NCBI GenBank assembly: GCA_013400975.1
Contig: WBMZ01006403.1
Coordinates: forward strand, 124,001 to 188,000
Source: Atrichornis clamosus
Lineage: Eukaryota > Chordata > Aves > Passeriformes > Menuridae
DNA length: 64,000 nucleotides
Reading direction: 5' to 3'
Shown here: one piece after another, positions 26,986 to 39,788 of the stretch
Numbering within the stretch: the stretch's first letter is position 1
Layout: each line of letters begins with the position of its first letter
Position numbers and translations under genes: made by a program
The notes under the pieces: model-generated
Database searches by the model: none
Seen by the model: only the letters and a program-made list of their open reading frames with translations
Told to the model about the DNA's origin: nothing

Positions 26986-29691
26986 CCCCTACAAGCCTTT
27001 GAAAGAAGTGGAGCCCTTGCTAATGAAGGAGTGATGGGCACACAGAGGGTCTGGGAGGACAAATCTGTGAACAGATTTGTGTGGACAAGTGTGAGGACAA
27101 AGAAGTAAGACTGACCATCACATATCTTAAATTGATAAACCAAATCTAAGGACACCCATTTAGTCTACGCATTTTCCATGGAATGCAAATTTCCTAAAAG
27201 TTTTCTGCATGGGAATCTGATACATCTGCAATACCCTAGGTCACAGAAAGTGGACATTTTACTCTTCTAAATCTCAATATGCTGGCTAACCAATCCTCTC
27301 TGGATTTGTAAGTGTATTTGTACATCTAACACTGCTAGTCCTGGCTGCCTAAGCATATGTAGAATGTATATAGCAAATGACAAAGCTTGCGCCAGAAGAA
27401 AAATATATCAGTGACTGTGCCTTCAAATTACAGAAATAACTAAAAACTAATTTTAACAGAAATTGTACCATAAAACCTTTTTTTTCCTAGAATTATTCAC
27501 AGTGTTTTCAGGTTTAAGAGAGGATAGCATGCTGTTACAGAATTGGTAAGGACTGCAGTTGCACCATGACAAGGAAAGGGGATTCCAAATTAAGCTGCCA
27601 TGGGTACTGAGATTAACCCATCCATGCTGCATTCCCTTCTCACTAAGTGACAATAGCTTTATTTGATCATATGATTCTTGCTATGAGTAAAGCAAGTTTG
27701 CTCAGCAAGTTCACTACAAAATGCCAGAGTTGTGCTGGTTCAATTACAATTGAAGAGCAGCAAAAGAGCACATTGTTCTTTTAATGCCCATTTACAATCC
27801 AGTTGCCGTAAACCTTTCTGCCAGGGTTATCTTTTCACTTCTCTAATGATATTAGTTGTCCTATATGGGGTTCCTTCTACCCAACTTTGACTATATTACT
27901 AAGGCAACCAGTTGTGCCCTGAAGCAGCAGACATTCTTATTAATCTTTTCACAGTAAGACTGACAAAGCAGTGTTTTTAAAAAGCATTTTGCTTTCATCT
28001 TTAAAAACTAAGTCCCTAGGGAAGAGTACCAATTTACACCAGTTTAATATTTGGACCAAAGAGCCAAAAAAACCCAACATTTCCAACAAAGAGCATGGTG
28101 AAAAGAAAAAATAACCTGGGCTACTTAGGGATCTCTCATCCATGTACTGAAGGGATCCCCAAAGTCTGAAAATACATCTGAGGTTCAGATCTTTAATTAA
28201 CACCGTGGAATCAGAGTGCCCTACTGTTCCTGGCTGAGGAGAAGGAACTGAGACTACATCTTTTTGCTGCTTTCCGAGGTAGCAATGGCTTGAGCATCTT
28301 CCCTCTCTGTCAATTACTGTTCCTCTAAGGCATGCACAGTAGGATTTTTCAGCCTGCCAGTTGAATCCACTGCAAAATGATAAATTGTGTTCTCTGTGTT
28401 CAAGTGGAGAATTCACTGTACTTTAGCATTATCCTTTTCTTAGAAATCCTGGGGTTGGTAATCTTGCCAAAGCCCTGGGAGAACTGAATGGACTTTGTCA
28501 CGTTGCTGTGGCTGGATGTGATGCTGCTTAGATCAAAGAACTGGTACACGTGAAGCAGCTGCATTAAGGATGTACAGGTTGCCTTCATTAGGACTGCTTC
28601 TAAGTTTTGAGAATTTGCCTTTGCAACCCCAAATTTTTATCCTTTTAATTTGTGTTTATGCATGATGGGCCCCAGTCAGACAATCCATATATTATTCCAG
28701 TGTTGCATTCCTTATAAAGTTGCAATAAATTCCAATAAAACCATACCTCTGCTTTAAGGAGCAGGGCACTCCTCTGAGTATGCCTTCCTCAGAGCAGTGT
28801 GTTCAGCACTCCTGCGTGCTGAAAGGCTTTTCTGTGCCACATCCCAAGGCAGGCACACTCAGGTCCTGCCAAAATGTGTGCAGAAAGGTGCTGCTGCTCC
28901 TCCTGCTCTGCACGAGATGGAAGTTTTTTAACCTGCAGGGGTTCCCAGCTGGGAACAGTGAGCATCTGTCCAGGAGAAGGGATTTCTGTTGGTCTTTCAC
29001 CTTTTCTTCGTCCCTGCCATCCCACATACTACAATATGCTTCTCCCTGGTCATGCAATCCTTAAATCCAGCAAGAGACCTGAAACACCAATCTGACTTCT
29101 TCCTAGGCACCACTCTGGCAGGAAACTCTGAGCTCATTGCACCCCTCTCAGTCAGGGAACCCAGGTGCCTGTACCTGCCTGGTCCCGCCTAACCTCTTCA
29201 CCTGCCAAGGAGCCTCCTGCCCCACACCACTGATCTTGGGGCATTCTCCTAATTTACCCTCATTCCCCAGGCAGACTAAGACCCAGGAATCCTGCCTTCT
29301 CACTCCATTTGTGATTTCCTTCATCTGCTTCGTGTGTGGCTATGCTGTTGGACCCCAAGACACCTTTAACTCTGTAGCCATCTTGTTGTTGGATACATGC
29401 AAGAGCTAAAATTCTTTGGCTTGAGCAGAATAAGTTTTCATTCAAAAGGACACTTGAGATTTGTCCTTTGTAGAGCCACTCCACAAAATTTAGAGAGCCA
29501 AACGTGCCTGGCACTCCTCCAAAATAAGACAATGCTTTAACTTCAGCAAAATAGATACAAGCAGTGGGGTTTTTTTCACATGTGCAGAGTTTTTGTTTGA
29601 TTATTTTTCCTGTGTGTACAAAATAAAACTTCAACAAAATACTTACAAAGGTTTGGTTTACTTTTGGAGTTGTTTGTGTCTTTTTTTTTCC

Positions 29692-30536
29692 CACAAAATT
29701 GTTAGGGTTGGAAAGGATCTTTGGAGACCATCAAGTCTAACTCCCCTGCCAAGGCATAGTGACTTAGAGCTGATTACACAGGAACATGTCCAGGTGAATT
29801 TTTAATGTCTCCAAAGAGGGAGATTCCATGACCTGGGCAACCTATTTCAGAGTTCTGTCACTCTCAATGTAAAGAGGTTCTTCCTCATGTTGAGGTGAAA
29901 CCTCTTATGTTTTAGTTAACATTGCTCCTCATCCTGTCACTGGGCACCACTGACAAGAGTCTGGCACCATCCTCTCAGCACCCACCTTTGAAGTATTTAC
30001 GTGTATTAATGACATCCCTCTCAGTCTGTTCTTCTCCAGACTGAACAGGCCCACCTCCCGCAGTCTCTCCACATAAGAAATGCTCCAGACCCCAGATCAT
30101 CTTTGTGGCTTCTGCTGGACCCTCTCCAGTAGCTCCCTGTCTTTCTTGTGCTGAGGAGCCCAGAACTGGACACAGCACACCAGATGTGCCTCACCAGGAC
30201 TGAGTGGGGGGGCAGGATCACCTCCCTTAAGCTGCTGGCCACCCTCTTCCTGATGCACCCCAGGGTACCGTTGATCCTCCTGGCCTTAAGGGCACGCTGC
30301 TGACTCATGGACAACTCGTCATCCACCAAGACTCACAGTTTCTTCTCCACTGAGCTGCTCTCCAGTAGGTCAGTTCCCAACCTGTGCTGGCACTTGGGAT
30401 TATTCTTCCCCAGGTGTAGTATTCTGCACTTGCCTTTGTTGAACTTTATTAGGTTTATCTCTGCCCTATTCTCCAGCCTATCCATGTCCTGCTAAATGTC
30501 AGCACAGCCTTCAGGTTTAAACTCCACCCAGTTTTA
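29692..30536 (-). mobile_element. CR1 LINE, 5'-truncated, minus strand
   Basis: An 845-bp CR1 copy. The 3' end is at the left: CACAAAATTGTTAGGGTTGG is the inverse complement of a CR1 3' UTR end. On the minus strand the frame at 30021-30329 reads ...QRALKARRINGTLGCIRKR and ...SLREVILPPHS, typical of the CR1 ORF2 C-terminal region. Further upstream ORF2 sequence continues, in shifting frames, to about 30536. It merges there into a (TTTTG)n tract. The frames are broken, so the copy cannot encode an active protein. It is the longest CR1 fragment in the window. Confidence 0.9.
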
Positions 30537-30572
30537 TTTTGTTTTGTTTTGTTTTGAATTGTTTGTTTGTTT
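30531..30572. repeat. (TTTTG)n simple repeat
   Basis: About 40 bases of TTTTG and TTTG units at the truncated (5') end of the CR1 copy. It may predate the insertion or have grown at the junction. Confidence 0.85.
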
Positions 30573-32672
30573 AGTATTTGGCAATTTGTTTGGGGTTTTT
30601 TTCATTCAGTATGGGCAAAATGATGTGGACTTTTTCCTTAAATATACTCAGAAACAGAAACTTTATTTTGGCTCAAATACTTGAAAAAGAAAACAAAAAT
30701 AAAACACAGCCTAAGACAGATGCCAGGAATGGAAAGTTCAGCATAAAACCATAATATTTATGAAGTTTTGAGCAGCAGAAAACAGAGTCATAGGAACTGG
30801 AAAGTTTCAAGAAGCTTCTGTAATATTTTGCCTGTGTCTTCAATGTTTAAATCAGAACATGCAAGACGGAAGGCAGTGCCTCAAAGTGCGCCTCAAAAAT
30901 GATGTAGAGGTCTCATAAAAGAAACATCAAGCAAATGTCAAAAAGGCTCTGTTCTTACTTGCAGCTAAATGACTCAGTTGAATCAGTTTAATTTTTTCCC
31001 CACAGTTATCAGACACTGACTGGACTTTGGAAGATGTAGCAAAACAAGGAGATTGATAGTGTAGCTGGGTTCAATGATGGCATGGCTGACGGAGTAGCTT
31101 TGCTCTGATCACAAGCCAAAGACCATTGAAATTAAACCTTTACTTCTCATCTGTAAAAGCCAACAAGCACGAGTGCCTTGCCTCACTCTGTTCCACAGCT
31201 AACCCCTGGGACAAAGAGCCCAAACCAAATGCTACAGTCAGTGCTGGGTGCAAAGAAGTGAAGGTGAGAGCAGTGTGAGGTGTCTCAAAGGGAGACTTTG
31301 CCCTGTGCTCCCCATTCCTGCAGGGCTTTCAAGGGCTGACAGTTCCTTGGGGCTCTGAGGGCTGCTTCTGCAGCTGTAAAGGATGTCTTAGGCACAGAGT
31401 ATTAGCAAGAGATGGAAAATATTTTGAGTTTTGGTTCTGAAAATTAGCTTTGAATCTTATCCCTTTCAAAATAAGTTTTACATGTTGACTGAGAAATCTT
31501 TTTAAGCTTCACTATTTTAGCTTGTCAAATTACTGAAGAGGATTCAAGCTCATTTTTTCTTTTATTTTTACTGTTCAAAAATGTTGTCTATCTATAAGGA
31601 CTGTTTTGGTCTGATGTTTTGAAGAATTTTGAAAGCAGATATCATGCAAAAAAGTACTAAAACACTAACAAAAATGTTCTTATTTTTCAGAGACCATCTA
31701 TGTTCTCTTTTACATTATCCTTCTCTTAACAAATTGACAGCATGGATTTAAATTTTGATCTCCCTTTTCTTAGAGTAGAAAAGCTTCATCCTTTTCTATT
31801 TTTTTCCATTTTCACCTTGGATGAAATAACTTCAAAAGGATTCAGTAGTTCTATTCTTTAAATTGAAAGGAACTAATAACAAGAAATCTCATTAAAATGT
31901 GAGGCAAGAAAAATTCTATCAAACAGTTACTGTTTTCAAACTGTCAAAATTAAGAATTCAATAAAAAAAGAAGAAAGATATATTTTTGCATATTTTTCAG
32001 TTCTGAAAGCATTACAGAATAATTTTACTGAAGTTAGAAATGCTTAATCAAAGTCTTTGTTTGGGAAAATCCTCGCAAATAAAACCATTATTTTTTCCCA
32101 GTGACTACTGGTGTTACGATGTTATACTATTCTAAAATGCAGCTCTCATTGAAAGTCGAACTGTAGACGTTGCTACAGTGAGACTATGAATGTGCCAGGA
32201 CCAGAATAACTTTTTGACAATAAGTAATCCCAAAATAGCTATTTTTAAGAACATATTTTAAGAGATATTTTCCTTCTAAAAGATTTCTGTGTATATTCAG
32301 GTATTAAAGGTTATCTGAAATAAAAAAGTTGGTGGAAGGCTTAACCAAGGAGATAAAGTTATATGTCCACAATATCTCTGGTTTTATTTGGTTCTATAAA
32401 AGTCTAGTACAATGCTTGTTCAAATAAATGAAAATCTTTCAGTCCTAATATAATTTTATTAATGCCTTCAATTTTTGATTTCTGTGAGGAGAAAACATGT
32501 AGCTAAACCTATTTCTATTTATTCTGTTGAACCTTTCTCTTTTTATACTGTGATATATTTAATCCAATATTATTAAATATATATTTTTCCTCTTTTGTTT
32601 TCCTTTTAGGGGCATTTAATCTACCCTGCTCTTTTGCTTTCTGCAGTCAGTGCTTATCTATTGCAAAGTATA

Positions 32673-32696
32673 AATTAATAATTATAATTATTAATT
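32673..32696. repeat. 24-bp perfect AT-only palindrome
   Basis: Each 12-base half (AATTAATAATTA) is the exact inverse complement of the other, with no spacer. In AT-rich DNA such a palindrome is less surprising than one of mixed composition. Confidence 0.9.
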
Positions 32697-35600
32697 AATT
32701 ATTTTAATTGTGAGCAACCATGAATTCATTTTTTTGCCTTTTCACTTGAGTTATATAGCTGTCATTTCCAGGTAGTTTCTTTAAGTAGCTTGAAACCTCT
32801 CTTTGCTAAGAAGACTTGAAATTCACAGTGGGTTTTTGTGTTCACCTGGGACACTCACTGTAAGTAGTGAAGGGACTCATCAGTCTACGCCAAAAAAGCA
32901 CTTCCCAGGAAGCCTTCTGCTTTGAATTTTTCTAGGGAAAAGATGAAGTATTCAGTGTGCCAAACTAATATGTTCTATTCCCCCTATTCAACCCCCTGAA
33001 GCCCCACACCATGAAATTATATAACTGTAAGAATTGCTGATTTATTGCACTGTCTGTTACTGGCCCCCACAACCACTACTCCACATATTCTGTGTCATGA
33101 GCTAAAGTCTCAGGGATGCTCCTGAGAGTGTTCCTCCCCAGGTGCAAGTGTGTTGGCTGGTCCAGAAAGCAAACTCCAGCTCAGTGCCTTTTGATTAGAA
33201 AGTCAGCTTGAGTTGTAATTGGTCAGGTGGGCAACATCTGTGCAGGTATTCAAAGGAGGATGATGGAATTTTTGAACCCTTTTAAATGGCATTAGTAAGA
33301 AACATCAATTAATATATCAAAGGCTTGCAGGAAGTAGTATCACAAAAGCTGTGGAGATGAAAAAGATAGTTACTGGTGAATTTTGAATATCACACTGACA
33401 AAGCAGGACTTTTCTCTGCTGCAAGTTCTCCAATGCTTTATCACGATTGCACTTCTTTCAGCTATGAACTATTGCTTAGTCTAATCAATCTGCTTTATTA
33501 AGTAGTAATTTTCACAAAATCTAGCTTTAAACAATACTTTACTGGATTTCATTTTGCAGCTTGCTGTAGTATCTTGAGCAATTCTTATCTTTGCTTTTAC
33601 ACTGGTTTTGCATTTGTGAGCTATTACAAAGTTATTTAAGTAAGCACTGCCTATTTTACGCCTTAATCTTCTCTAATAAATCACCTTTATTTATGAGAGG
33701 ATAAAACTTCATATTATTATTTTTCTGGTAGTCATAAAATAATTTATGCAGTAGCAAAACTAAGAAGAATACAATTGAGAAAAAAATACAATAGAGAAAA
33801 AATCTCCATAGACAAATCCTTCTAAAGTGCCAAAGTTTTTGAAGTCTCAGTGTGTTGCTTTTTGAAAATCAGGGTCCAGATTTAAAAGCCAAGATATGAG
33901 TTACTGGTTGCTTTTAAAAATATTTTAAGTAGTATTTTAAAAATACTATTTTATTATCAGTACACTCATAAATGATATAGCAGTGTTACTGTTACTTAAG
34001 GTGTTAAGAGTTGCAAATTGGGGTTCATGCTAAGGGAAAAGAACTAGTATTGCAAATATTTATTTTTTATTATTATTTTGTCAGCTTCATCTACTTTATC
34101 TCTTCCATTTAATCTTTTCCATCCCTGCATCATTTTTTTTCTTGAGCAAAAGAAAGAGCAAATCGCTATCTTAATTCTTTCCCATAGCTGCATTCTCTAT
34201 GCTAATTTTGAACGCTATCCAAAAAAAACCCAAAGACAGAAGAGCAAGACAAAAAATAAATGTTGTTGACTGAATTACAAAGAAGGGTGGCCTTGAGAGC
34301 ATGAACTTTGCTTGAGCTATAATGGGTGCAGTAGTGTATAAAATTTAAACTTTTCTCTGTGGATGAATGTCAACAGTGGTTTGCTCTTTTCACAAATGAT
34401 CAAGTAAGTACAATGCTGAATATACAGAAAACCTTTAAAAAGTACCCTTTTTCTTTCCCAGAATATCCATCAAGCACATCCACAGTGATGACAGTTGTCC
34501 ACTTGCCCTTATTTGTATAGTGTTGCAATGCTTGGAGAAGACCTCTCTGACTGTGTTCACTCAGTTGCACCTAAGTTGCAAGAACTTAGGTCACAAAAAC
34601 TCTTTTTAGGAAGCTATTTTTTTGAGATTTTCTAGCTGTCTTATCCTTCAAAAACACAGTGCTGCAAATTAGAACAGACTGAGGAAAAAATATATCACCT
34701 CGGAAATTTTAATTTTGAGGGGCTAGCTTTTAAAAAACCATGAGAAACGATATCAGTTTTGGTGAATCTTCTGATCAAAAAAGGTTTAGGTCTTATCTTT
34801 ATTCTGTTGAGCCTCTCCCCTTCCCCCTTGGAGAGTCGGTCTTTCGCTACAGTTTTGGGACGTCAATGGCCATGGAGATGTGAGACAGCCTGCTTGTGCT
34901 GCCTTCTTGGATTTGAGGTGCATGAGGCTGCCAGTACCATCCTGTGGAAACAAGATGCTGGGAGCTCGGGCAGCAGAGGGAGAAGGGATGAAGGGGGAGA
35001 GAGGGCTTCTGAATTTTCAGGTATTTTCCCATGAAGCTGTGAGCCAAAACTCTGTGTGCTTCATCCATCTCAGGAGGGAACTGCAGCACTGCAACTGAGG
35101 CTGCCTCCAGTGGGATATGAGGTCAGCCTTGCCAAAGCTGGACTGAACTTATATCATGCAGATAACCAACATTTTCAGTCGGTGAAGTCAGCTCCATGTC
35201 TCCCAGAGCTGTGGGGCTTGGGAATGAAAGCCAGAAAGGCTTGTATCCTGCTCTCTTGGGAACTCATTTTCTGTCTAAATTTGAGATTATTGCTTCCAGT
35301 AACAAAGGAAGAGATTGAGGCCTATTCAATTAGACCTTTCTCTTTTTTTAAGTGAACAAAAAGGCATTTTGAGAGATTCACTCTTTGACTGCTTCTTTTG
35401 TATGTGAATTCTCCACTCCCTCTGTGGAGCAAAACACGTGATTTCCAGGCTGTTGGGACACAGTGCCTGGGGAGCAAAGACAGAAGGGACAGTGCCCACA
35501 CAGTAAGACCAGCCATCAGAACATTAGGATGGCAGAAGGATGTGTGCTGGTACATTGGTGGCTAGATTTGAAATACCTCTTGTTATCCTTCTCACTTCCC

Positions 35601-35894
35601 ACAGTCTTTCAAGGACAAGATAACATAGTTTGTCAAGGTTGCTTACTTAATGCTTCTCTCTCATTACTCTCCTACCTTCCTGAATAAATATATTCATGAG
35701 AGCAAGTTTCTACCCTTAACAAAAGCAGGCTACAAAGTAATGCAAAACAATGCAACTGAAAGCTTACACAAAATTGTACCAGAGTGAAATTCTAGGACCC
35801 TTTTGTGCTTGAAGTGTAGTTTCTGTGTTTCTTTTCCAGTAGGAGCAGAAAACTCCCTTTTTTTCATTCATTTTGACCTGTCCTGGAAACATTT

Positions 35895-35916
35895 TATTTA
35901 CATATATATGTAAATA
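35895..35916. repeat. 22-bp perfect palindrome, AT-rich
   Basis: Half-site TATTTACATAT followed directly by its inverse complement. It is followed by more alternating AT sequence up to about 35940, so the segment is easily unwound. Confidence 0.9.
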
Positions 35917-36123
35917 TATTATATAAATATATTATTTAAAACTAAGAGCAAATAATTACATTATTAATAGTGACATTAAAATTCCATTCAGTTTAAAATT
36001 AGATTTTAATCTACTATATATTTCATGATTCAAAACACAAAATTTTCATTTTATTTCTTAAAAAAGAAAGAATACCCAATGTGGGAAAAATAGGTATTTA
36101 GTGCCAAGTTTCTCTATCCCACA

Positions 36124-36147
36124 CAGTTGTGAATTCAGTTGTGAATT
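36124..36147 (+). repeat. 12-bp perfect tandem duplication
   Basis: The unit CAGTTGTGAATT occurs twice in a row with no mismatch, a typical small replication-slippage duplication. Confidence 0.95.
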
Positions 36148-37206
36148 GAATCTCAATGATGGACATAGCCAGATACTTTAAAAGATTGAAGACTCTTCCA
36201 TGAAGAGCTATCTTGAAAGGTATTCATGGGGTAAAGAGTTTTGAAAAAACTCAGACTCTACACATTTCAAAAAGAAAAAAAACCCCAGCACTAAAGTTTT
36301 AAATGTGTTTTAAAAGTCTGTTTAGTTAGAAGAATTCATCTGGCTCTATTTAGTGCTGTGACGTAGGGAGGCTTGATCTCCCTTGGTGGAAAGAGTCTGG
36401 ACTTTTTATTTTCACTTAAATCATATAGGGACAAAATTTGCAGTTTCATATCTTAATGCTAAAACTGGAAATGCTCTTATTAAACTGTTCAGCTGGGTGT
36501 CTTGGTGGCAAGTTACATCTTTCTGTGAAAGAACCAGAAAATACGAAAGAAGATCTTGTTGACCAAACTTTTATTTATTCATTGCAGATAAAGGACTCCC
36601 TGGAAAGGACAGAACTCTGCTTTCCTTGTGGTGCTTTAAATCCTTGTTGACTGTACAAGACACGTAGGTAATATCCCTTGCACATGCTGTGTTTGCCACC
36701 AATGTTAAAAACATACAGTTGGACGAAGTGGTGTCATAAGATAGAATAACGTTACCAAGATAAATTGCTAATTGGACCAGCTATTTTGTAACTAACTAAA
36801 TGTAGGCTAAAACTTAGACTTCTTCAAACAGAAGGTCATAGAGGGAAACTTTGGACCTTTTTGGTAGATAATCCCATAAATTAATATTTTCACCCCAAAC
36901 ACAGCTGTGGTTATTCTACTGAAAGAATATAACGACTGAAAAGATCAACATTGTCACAGAACAAAACTATACTGCTATTGTGAAAGTAATTTAAAATATT
37001 TATTAAGAATCTCAATGTTTTGGTGGAAAATGTAGAATAAATTTGAAAATATAAACTACCTCCATTTGCATCCTAGACACACAAAACAAAGACTGGTAAG
37101 ATGGCAATCAAAGAAATGTGAAGACACTGACTATAACAAAAGATATGTGATTTGCATTGCAGTGAGTGATAACATAAACTAGATTGAGGCAATTTTTTTT
37201 CTGCAG

Positions 37207-37393
37207 CATTCAGAAGGATGTGGGAGGTGAAGGAAGACAAAAGCCCCTGGCTGAGCAGTGGAAAATTCTGCAGAGTCCAGCAGAGCCTGTGGAAGGGAAT
37301 AGGGGACAGAGCAGTGGAGAGAAGGAAGCAGAGACAATTCCACCAAGGAACATCCCCAGCACCACAAGAACCAAGATTCCCCTTCAATAATAA
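37207..37393 (+). other. Candidate internal exon (probably non-coding)
   Basis: A 187-bp purine-rich block is preceded by a strong acceptor-like sequence, an eight-T tract then CTGCAG ending at 37206, and followed by a good donor, GTAAGG at 37394-37399. It is rich in GAAG-type words of the kind that act as splicing enhancers. One frame is open from before the acceptor to a TAA at 37388-37390, just before the donor, so it would more likely be a long non-coding RNA exon or an untranslated exon than an internal coding exon. No homology is recognised and no partner exon was found. Confidence 0.22.
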
Positions 37394-39234
37394 GTAAGGT
37401 GTCATCAAAGCTCGCTTCACCATCCCGTAAAGCATTTCACCATCACTACTCATTTGCAGCTAATGCACAGTTAATTCAATGTATCCTGCAGCTGAGTCAG
37501 CAGTAAAGACATATCTTTGATAAGTAGCAACAGAGCATGTGTCTGCCTGCTTTCATGTCTCAAGGTTGCCATGATAACTATCTTCCCTGCTGTACCGAAT
37601 CCACAGCCAGGTCCTTTAAAAAAATGTTTTTGTGGTGGGGTCAGAAGATCCTTTCAGGTGTCTGTCCAGCACTTAGACGTTGTGCAAATCAAGGAGAACC
37701 TGCAGCTTTCAAGGCATGAGACAAATGTTTCAAGAAGAAGAGTGATGACAACGAAACCCTGCAAAGGACTAATGTTCCAAGTATCTATGCAAGTGAAAAG
37801 AAACTGTGACAAAAAAACTCAGTCAACTGCTTTGTAGAGCATTTCAAGCCCCATGAAGCAGGCTGAGGCTCCCCTAGGCCCCAGAAGGGTCAGAAAGCTA
37901 GAAAACCTTTCAGGCATGTCCACTCATATGTTACTTTGAAAAAGATAAGCAGCATCCAAGAAATTCATGCCGGTGTTAGCAATTCAACTCCGTAGGATTG
38001 TTGCTGTGCTGAAAAAAATCAAAGTCTATGGCTTTGTTGATCAGATCCACCTATGGACAACATGGTGCAGGAGCAGCTGCAGTGTTTTTATCAGTGTCAC
38101 AATGACTTGCCAGAGAAAACTAGCATGAGGCAAAACCCAGCAGCTTTAAGCTAAAAGCCTGTCATGTTTTCAACAAATCTTACTCTTGAGAAATGTCTTC
38201 CCTGAAAAAAATAGAGGAAATTTCTTTAGACACCAGGATTTTTATTCCAATAGCTGCTTTTCAGCTCTTTGAGGAGTGCTGCAAGACAGAAGAGACTGAA
38301 AGTGTGCTCTGGTTGGAAAAGCCCCTTGGAGCACACTGTCAGCCCAATTAGGCTGTGTGAGAAATCTCAAAGCTTAGGTGGTGGATGAAGTTAGTGACAA
38401 AAATCCTGAAGTGACTTGTCTCATACAAAGCTTCCGAGAATGAAAGGAATGATATTCACTGACCCAGACAGGGAAAAATGAATATGAAAAATGAGATCTC
38501 AAGGGTGGCCCTTAATGACATTCTGTGTTGGGGAAGGAGGGTGCACAGGTAGATGGGAAACGTGATAGTTGAATTTTGGTGGGTAACTGAGCCTGACATT
38601 AACCTCTGTGACCTCACAGTTTCTTCTGCACTTGCAAAAAAGGGTCAATACTGAAGAAGAATGTAATGAATTTGCCAACCTGCTGTCAGGTTAAATATAT
38701 GTGCAAACACATAGTTGACATGTTGGAAATTTAGAAATTACACCTTGTGTAGTGACTTATCCACTTTACATGCAGAATTTAAATAATTGATAATAGTTTG
38801 TACTTGGCATACTGCTGTGAATTCTTGCTTTGATTTCTACTGCTATGAACGCATAAAGCAAAAGATTCTAGAGACAGCTCATGGTGGATGTCCCACTTGG
38901 GACTACTTTATTGATGATTCCTGTGCTTGATATATCTGAAAATATTTTGGAGAGCTTTTTTTAAAAGAAAATTCATATGCAAATAAATATTAAATAGAGG
39001 TCACTTATTCTTAGTCGATTACATAATTGTCTTGCATTAGGTCTGTAAAGTGCACATTTTCTTTGGAAAAGTTAATCACCAAGAGGGTTTTGCCAAAGCT
39101 GTTTTCTCTTCTCTAAGTTTTCTTGGGTTGAGCATATAACACCATTTTGTTATCTCTTATCACCACTGTACACTAAACATGAATTCTGTGCCTCTGACTT
39201 ATTCCAAGAATTTTCAAGAACAAACACAAATACT

Positions 39235-39788
39235 CCCGTGCTGGACTCAGGCAGGTTTAGTTTTGGGGTTTTTTTCTTCTCTCACTCATTCCTAAGCTCT
39301 AGGCTCTGCCACAGGCAACAGGGAAGAGAAAGTTGTGGGGTTTTTTTTGTTTTGGCCAGTTTTGTCCAGCTCTGTTTCTCAAGGGAGAGAGATGGAAAGC
39401 AAATTTTTTTCCCCTTTTCTTAGCTAACTAAGACAAGTCTTTTTTCCTTGGGATCTTTTTCTTTTTCCCTGAAACTGCTTTTCACCTGAGCTGGGATCCA
39501 GGACAGCAGGTCATCCTATTGCCGGCATCGCCGGGGTGAGAGGCCCTGCCTCGGCCCGTCAGCGGGGACCACGCCAAGGACTCTGTACTTTACACAGGTT
39601 TCTCCATCGCAAGTAGTTTATCATTTCATACTGTTCATTTCTTTTCTGTGCCTTGTAAATAAAACAGGTTTTTTTCATTCTACCTCTAAGGAATTGCCTC
39701 TGTCTGGACCTGGTGGGGGAGCGGTGGCTGATAGCCTGCCTTCCCCCGGGAGGGCATCTTCCTCCTTATATGGTCTCAAAGCGGGACA
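39235..39788 (+). mobile_element. LTR-like element, CpG-rich (endogenous retrovirus, family unknown)
   Basis: The segment has an LTR layout: a T- and G-rich U3-like part, a CpG-rich stretch at 39520-39575 unlike the AT-rich surroundings, then TTGTAAATAAAACAGG with a polyadenylation signal at 39658-39663. A U5-like tail follows, with GGTCTCAAAGCGGGACA ending at 39788. That tail resembles the CTCAAACC...ACA ends of the two solo LTRs in this window, which is why I place the right end there. GC-rich sequence continues to about 39910 and could be leader or flank. No target-site duplication was found, so both ends are uncertain. No coding region adjoins it. Confidence 0.45.

Larger units (their letters stand above)
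24709..29691. other. Unique AT-rich DNA with simple repeats
   Basis: Holds a (CA)n microsatellite at 26559-26594 and an A-rich CAAAA tract at 26946-26985. A GC-richer block spans 28770-29350. The longest frame is 155 codons on the minus strand at 27949-28416. It has no recognisable domain, no convincing start context and no partner exons, so I do not call it a gene. No transposon was recognised before the CR1 at 29692. Confidence 0.6.
30573..39234. other. Mostly unique AT-rich DNA with a few structured spots
   Basis: No certain gene. Noted separately: a possible spliced exon at 37207-37393, palindromes at 32673-32696, 33930-33948 and 35895-35916, and a 12-bp tandem repeat at 36124-36147. A GC-richer block at 34800-35260 and another at 37540-38350 carry several short open frames, none recognised. 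The segment 33000-33270 has weak LTR-like features on the minus strand (CCAAT-like word and GCAATAAA), too faint to call. Confidence 0.55.

Noticed and set aside
27949..28416. Longest uninterrupted frame without N, 155 codons, minus strand
   Set aside because: No recognisable domain, composition like translated AT-rich DNA, no splice or promoter context. Frames of this size are expected occasionally in 64 kb read six ways.
28690..28850. Possible LTR end (two AATAAA-like words followed by a GC-richer tail)
   Set aside because: No TG/CA ends or duplication could be found and no similarity to the other LTRs in the window.
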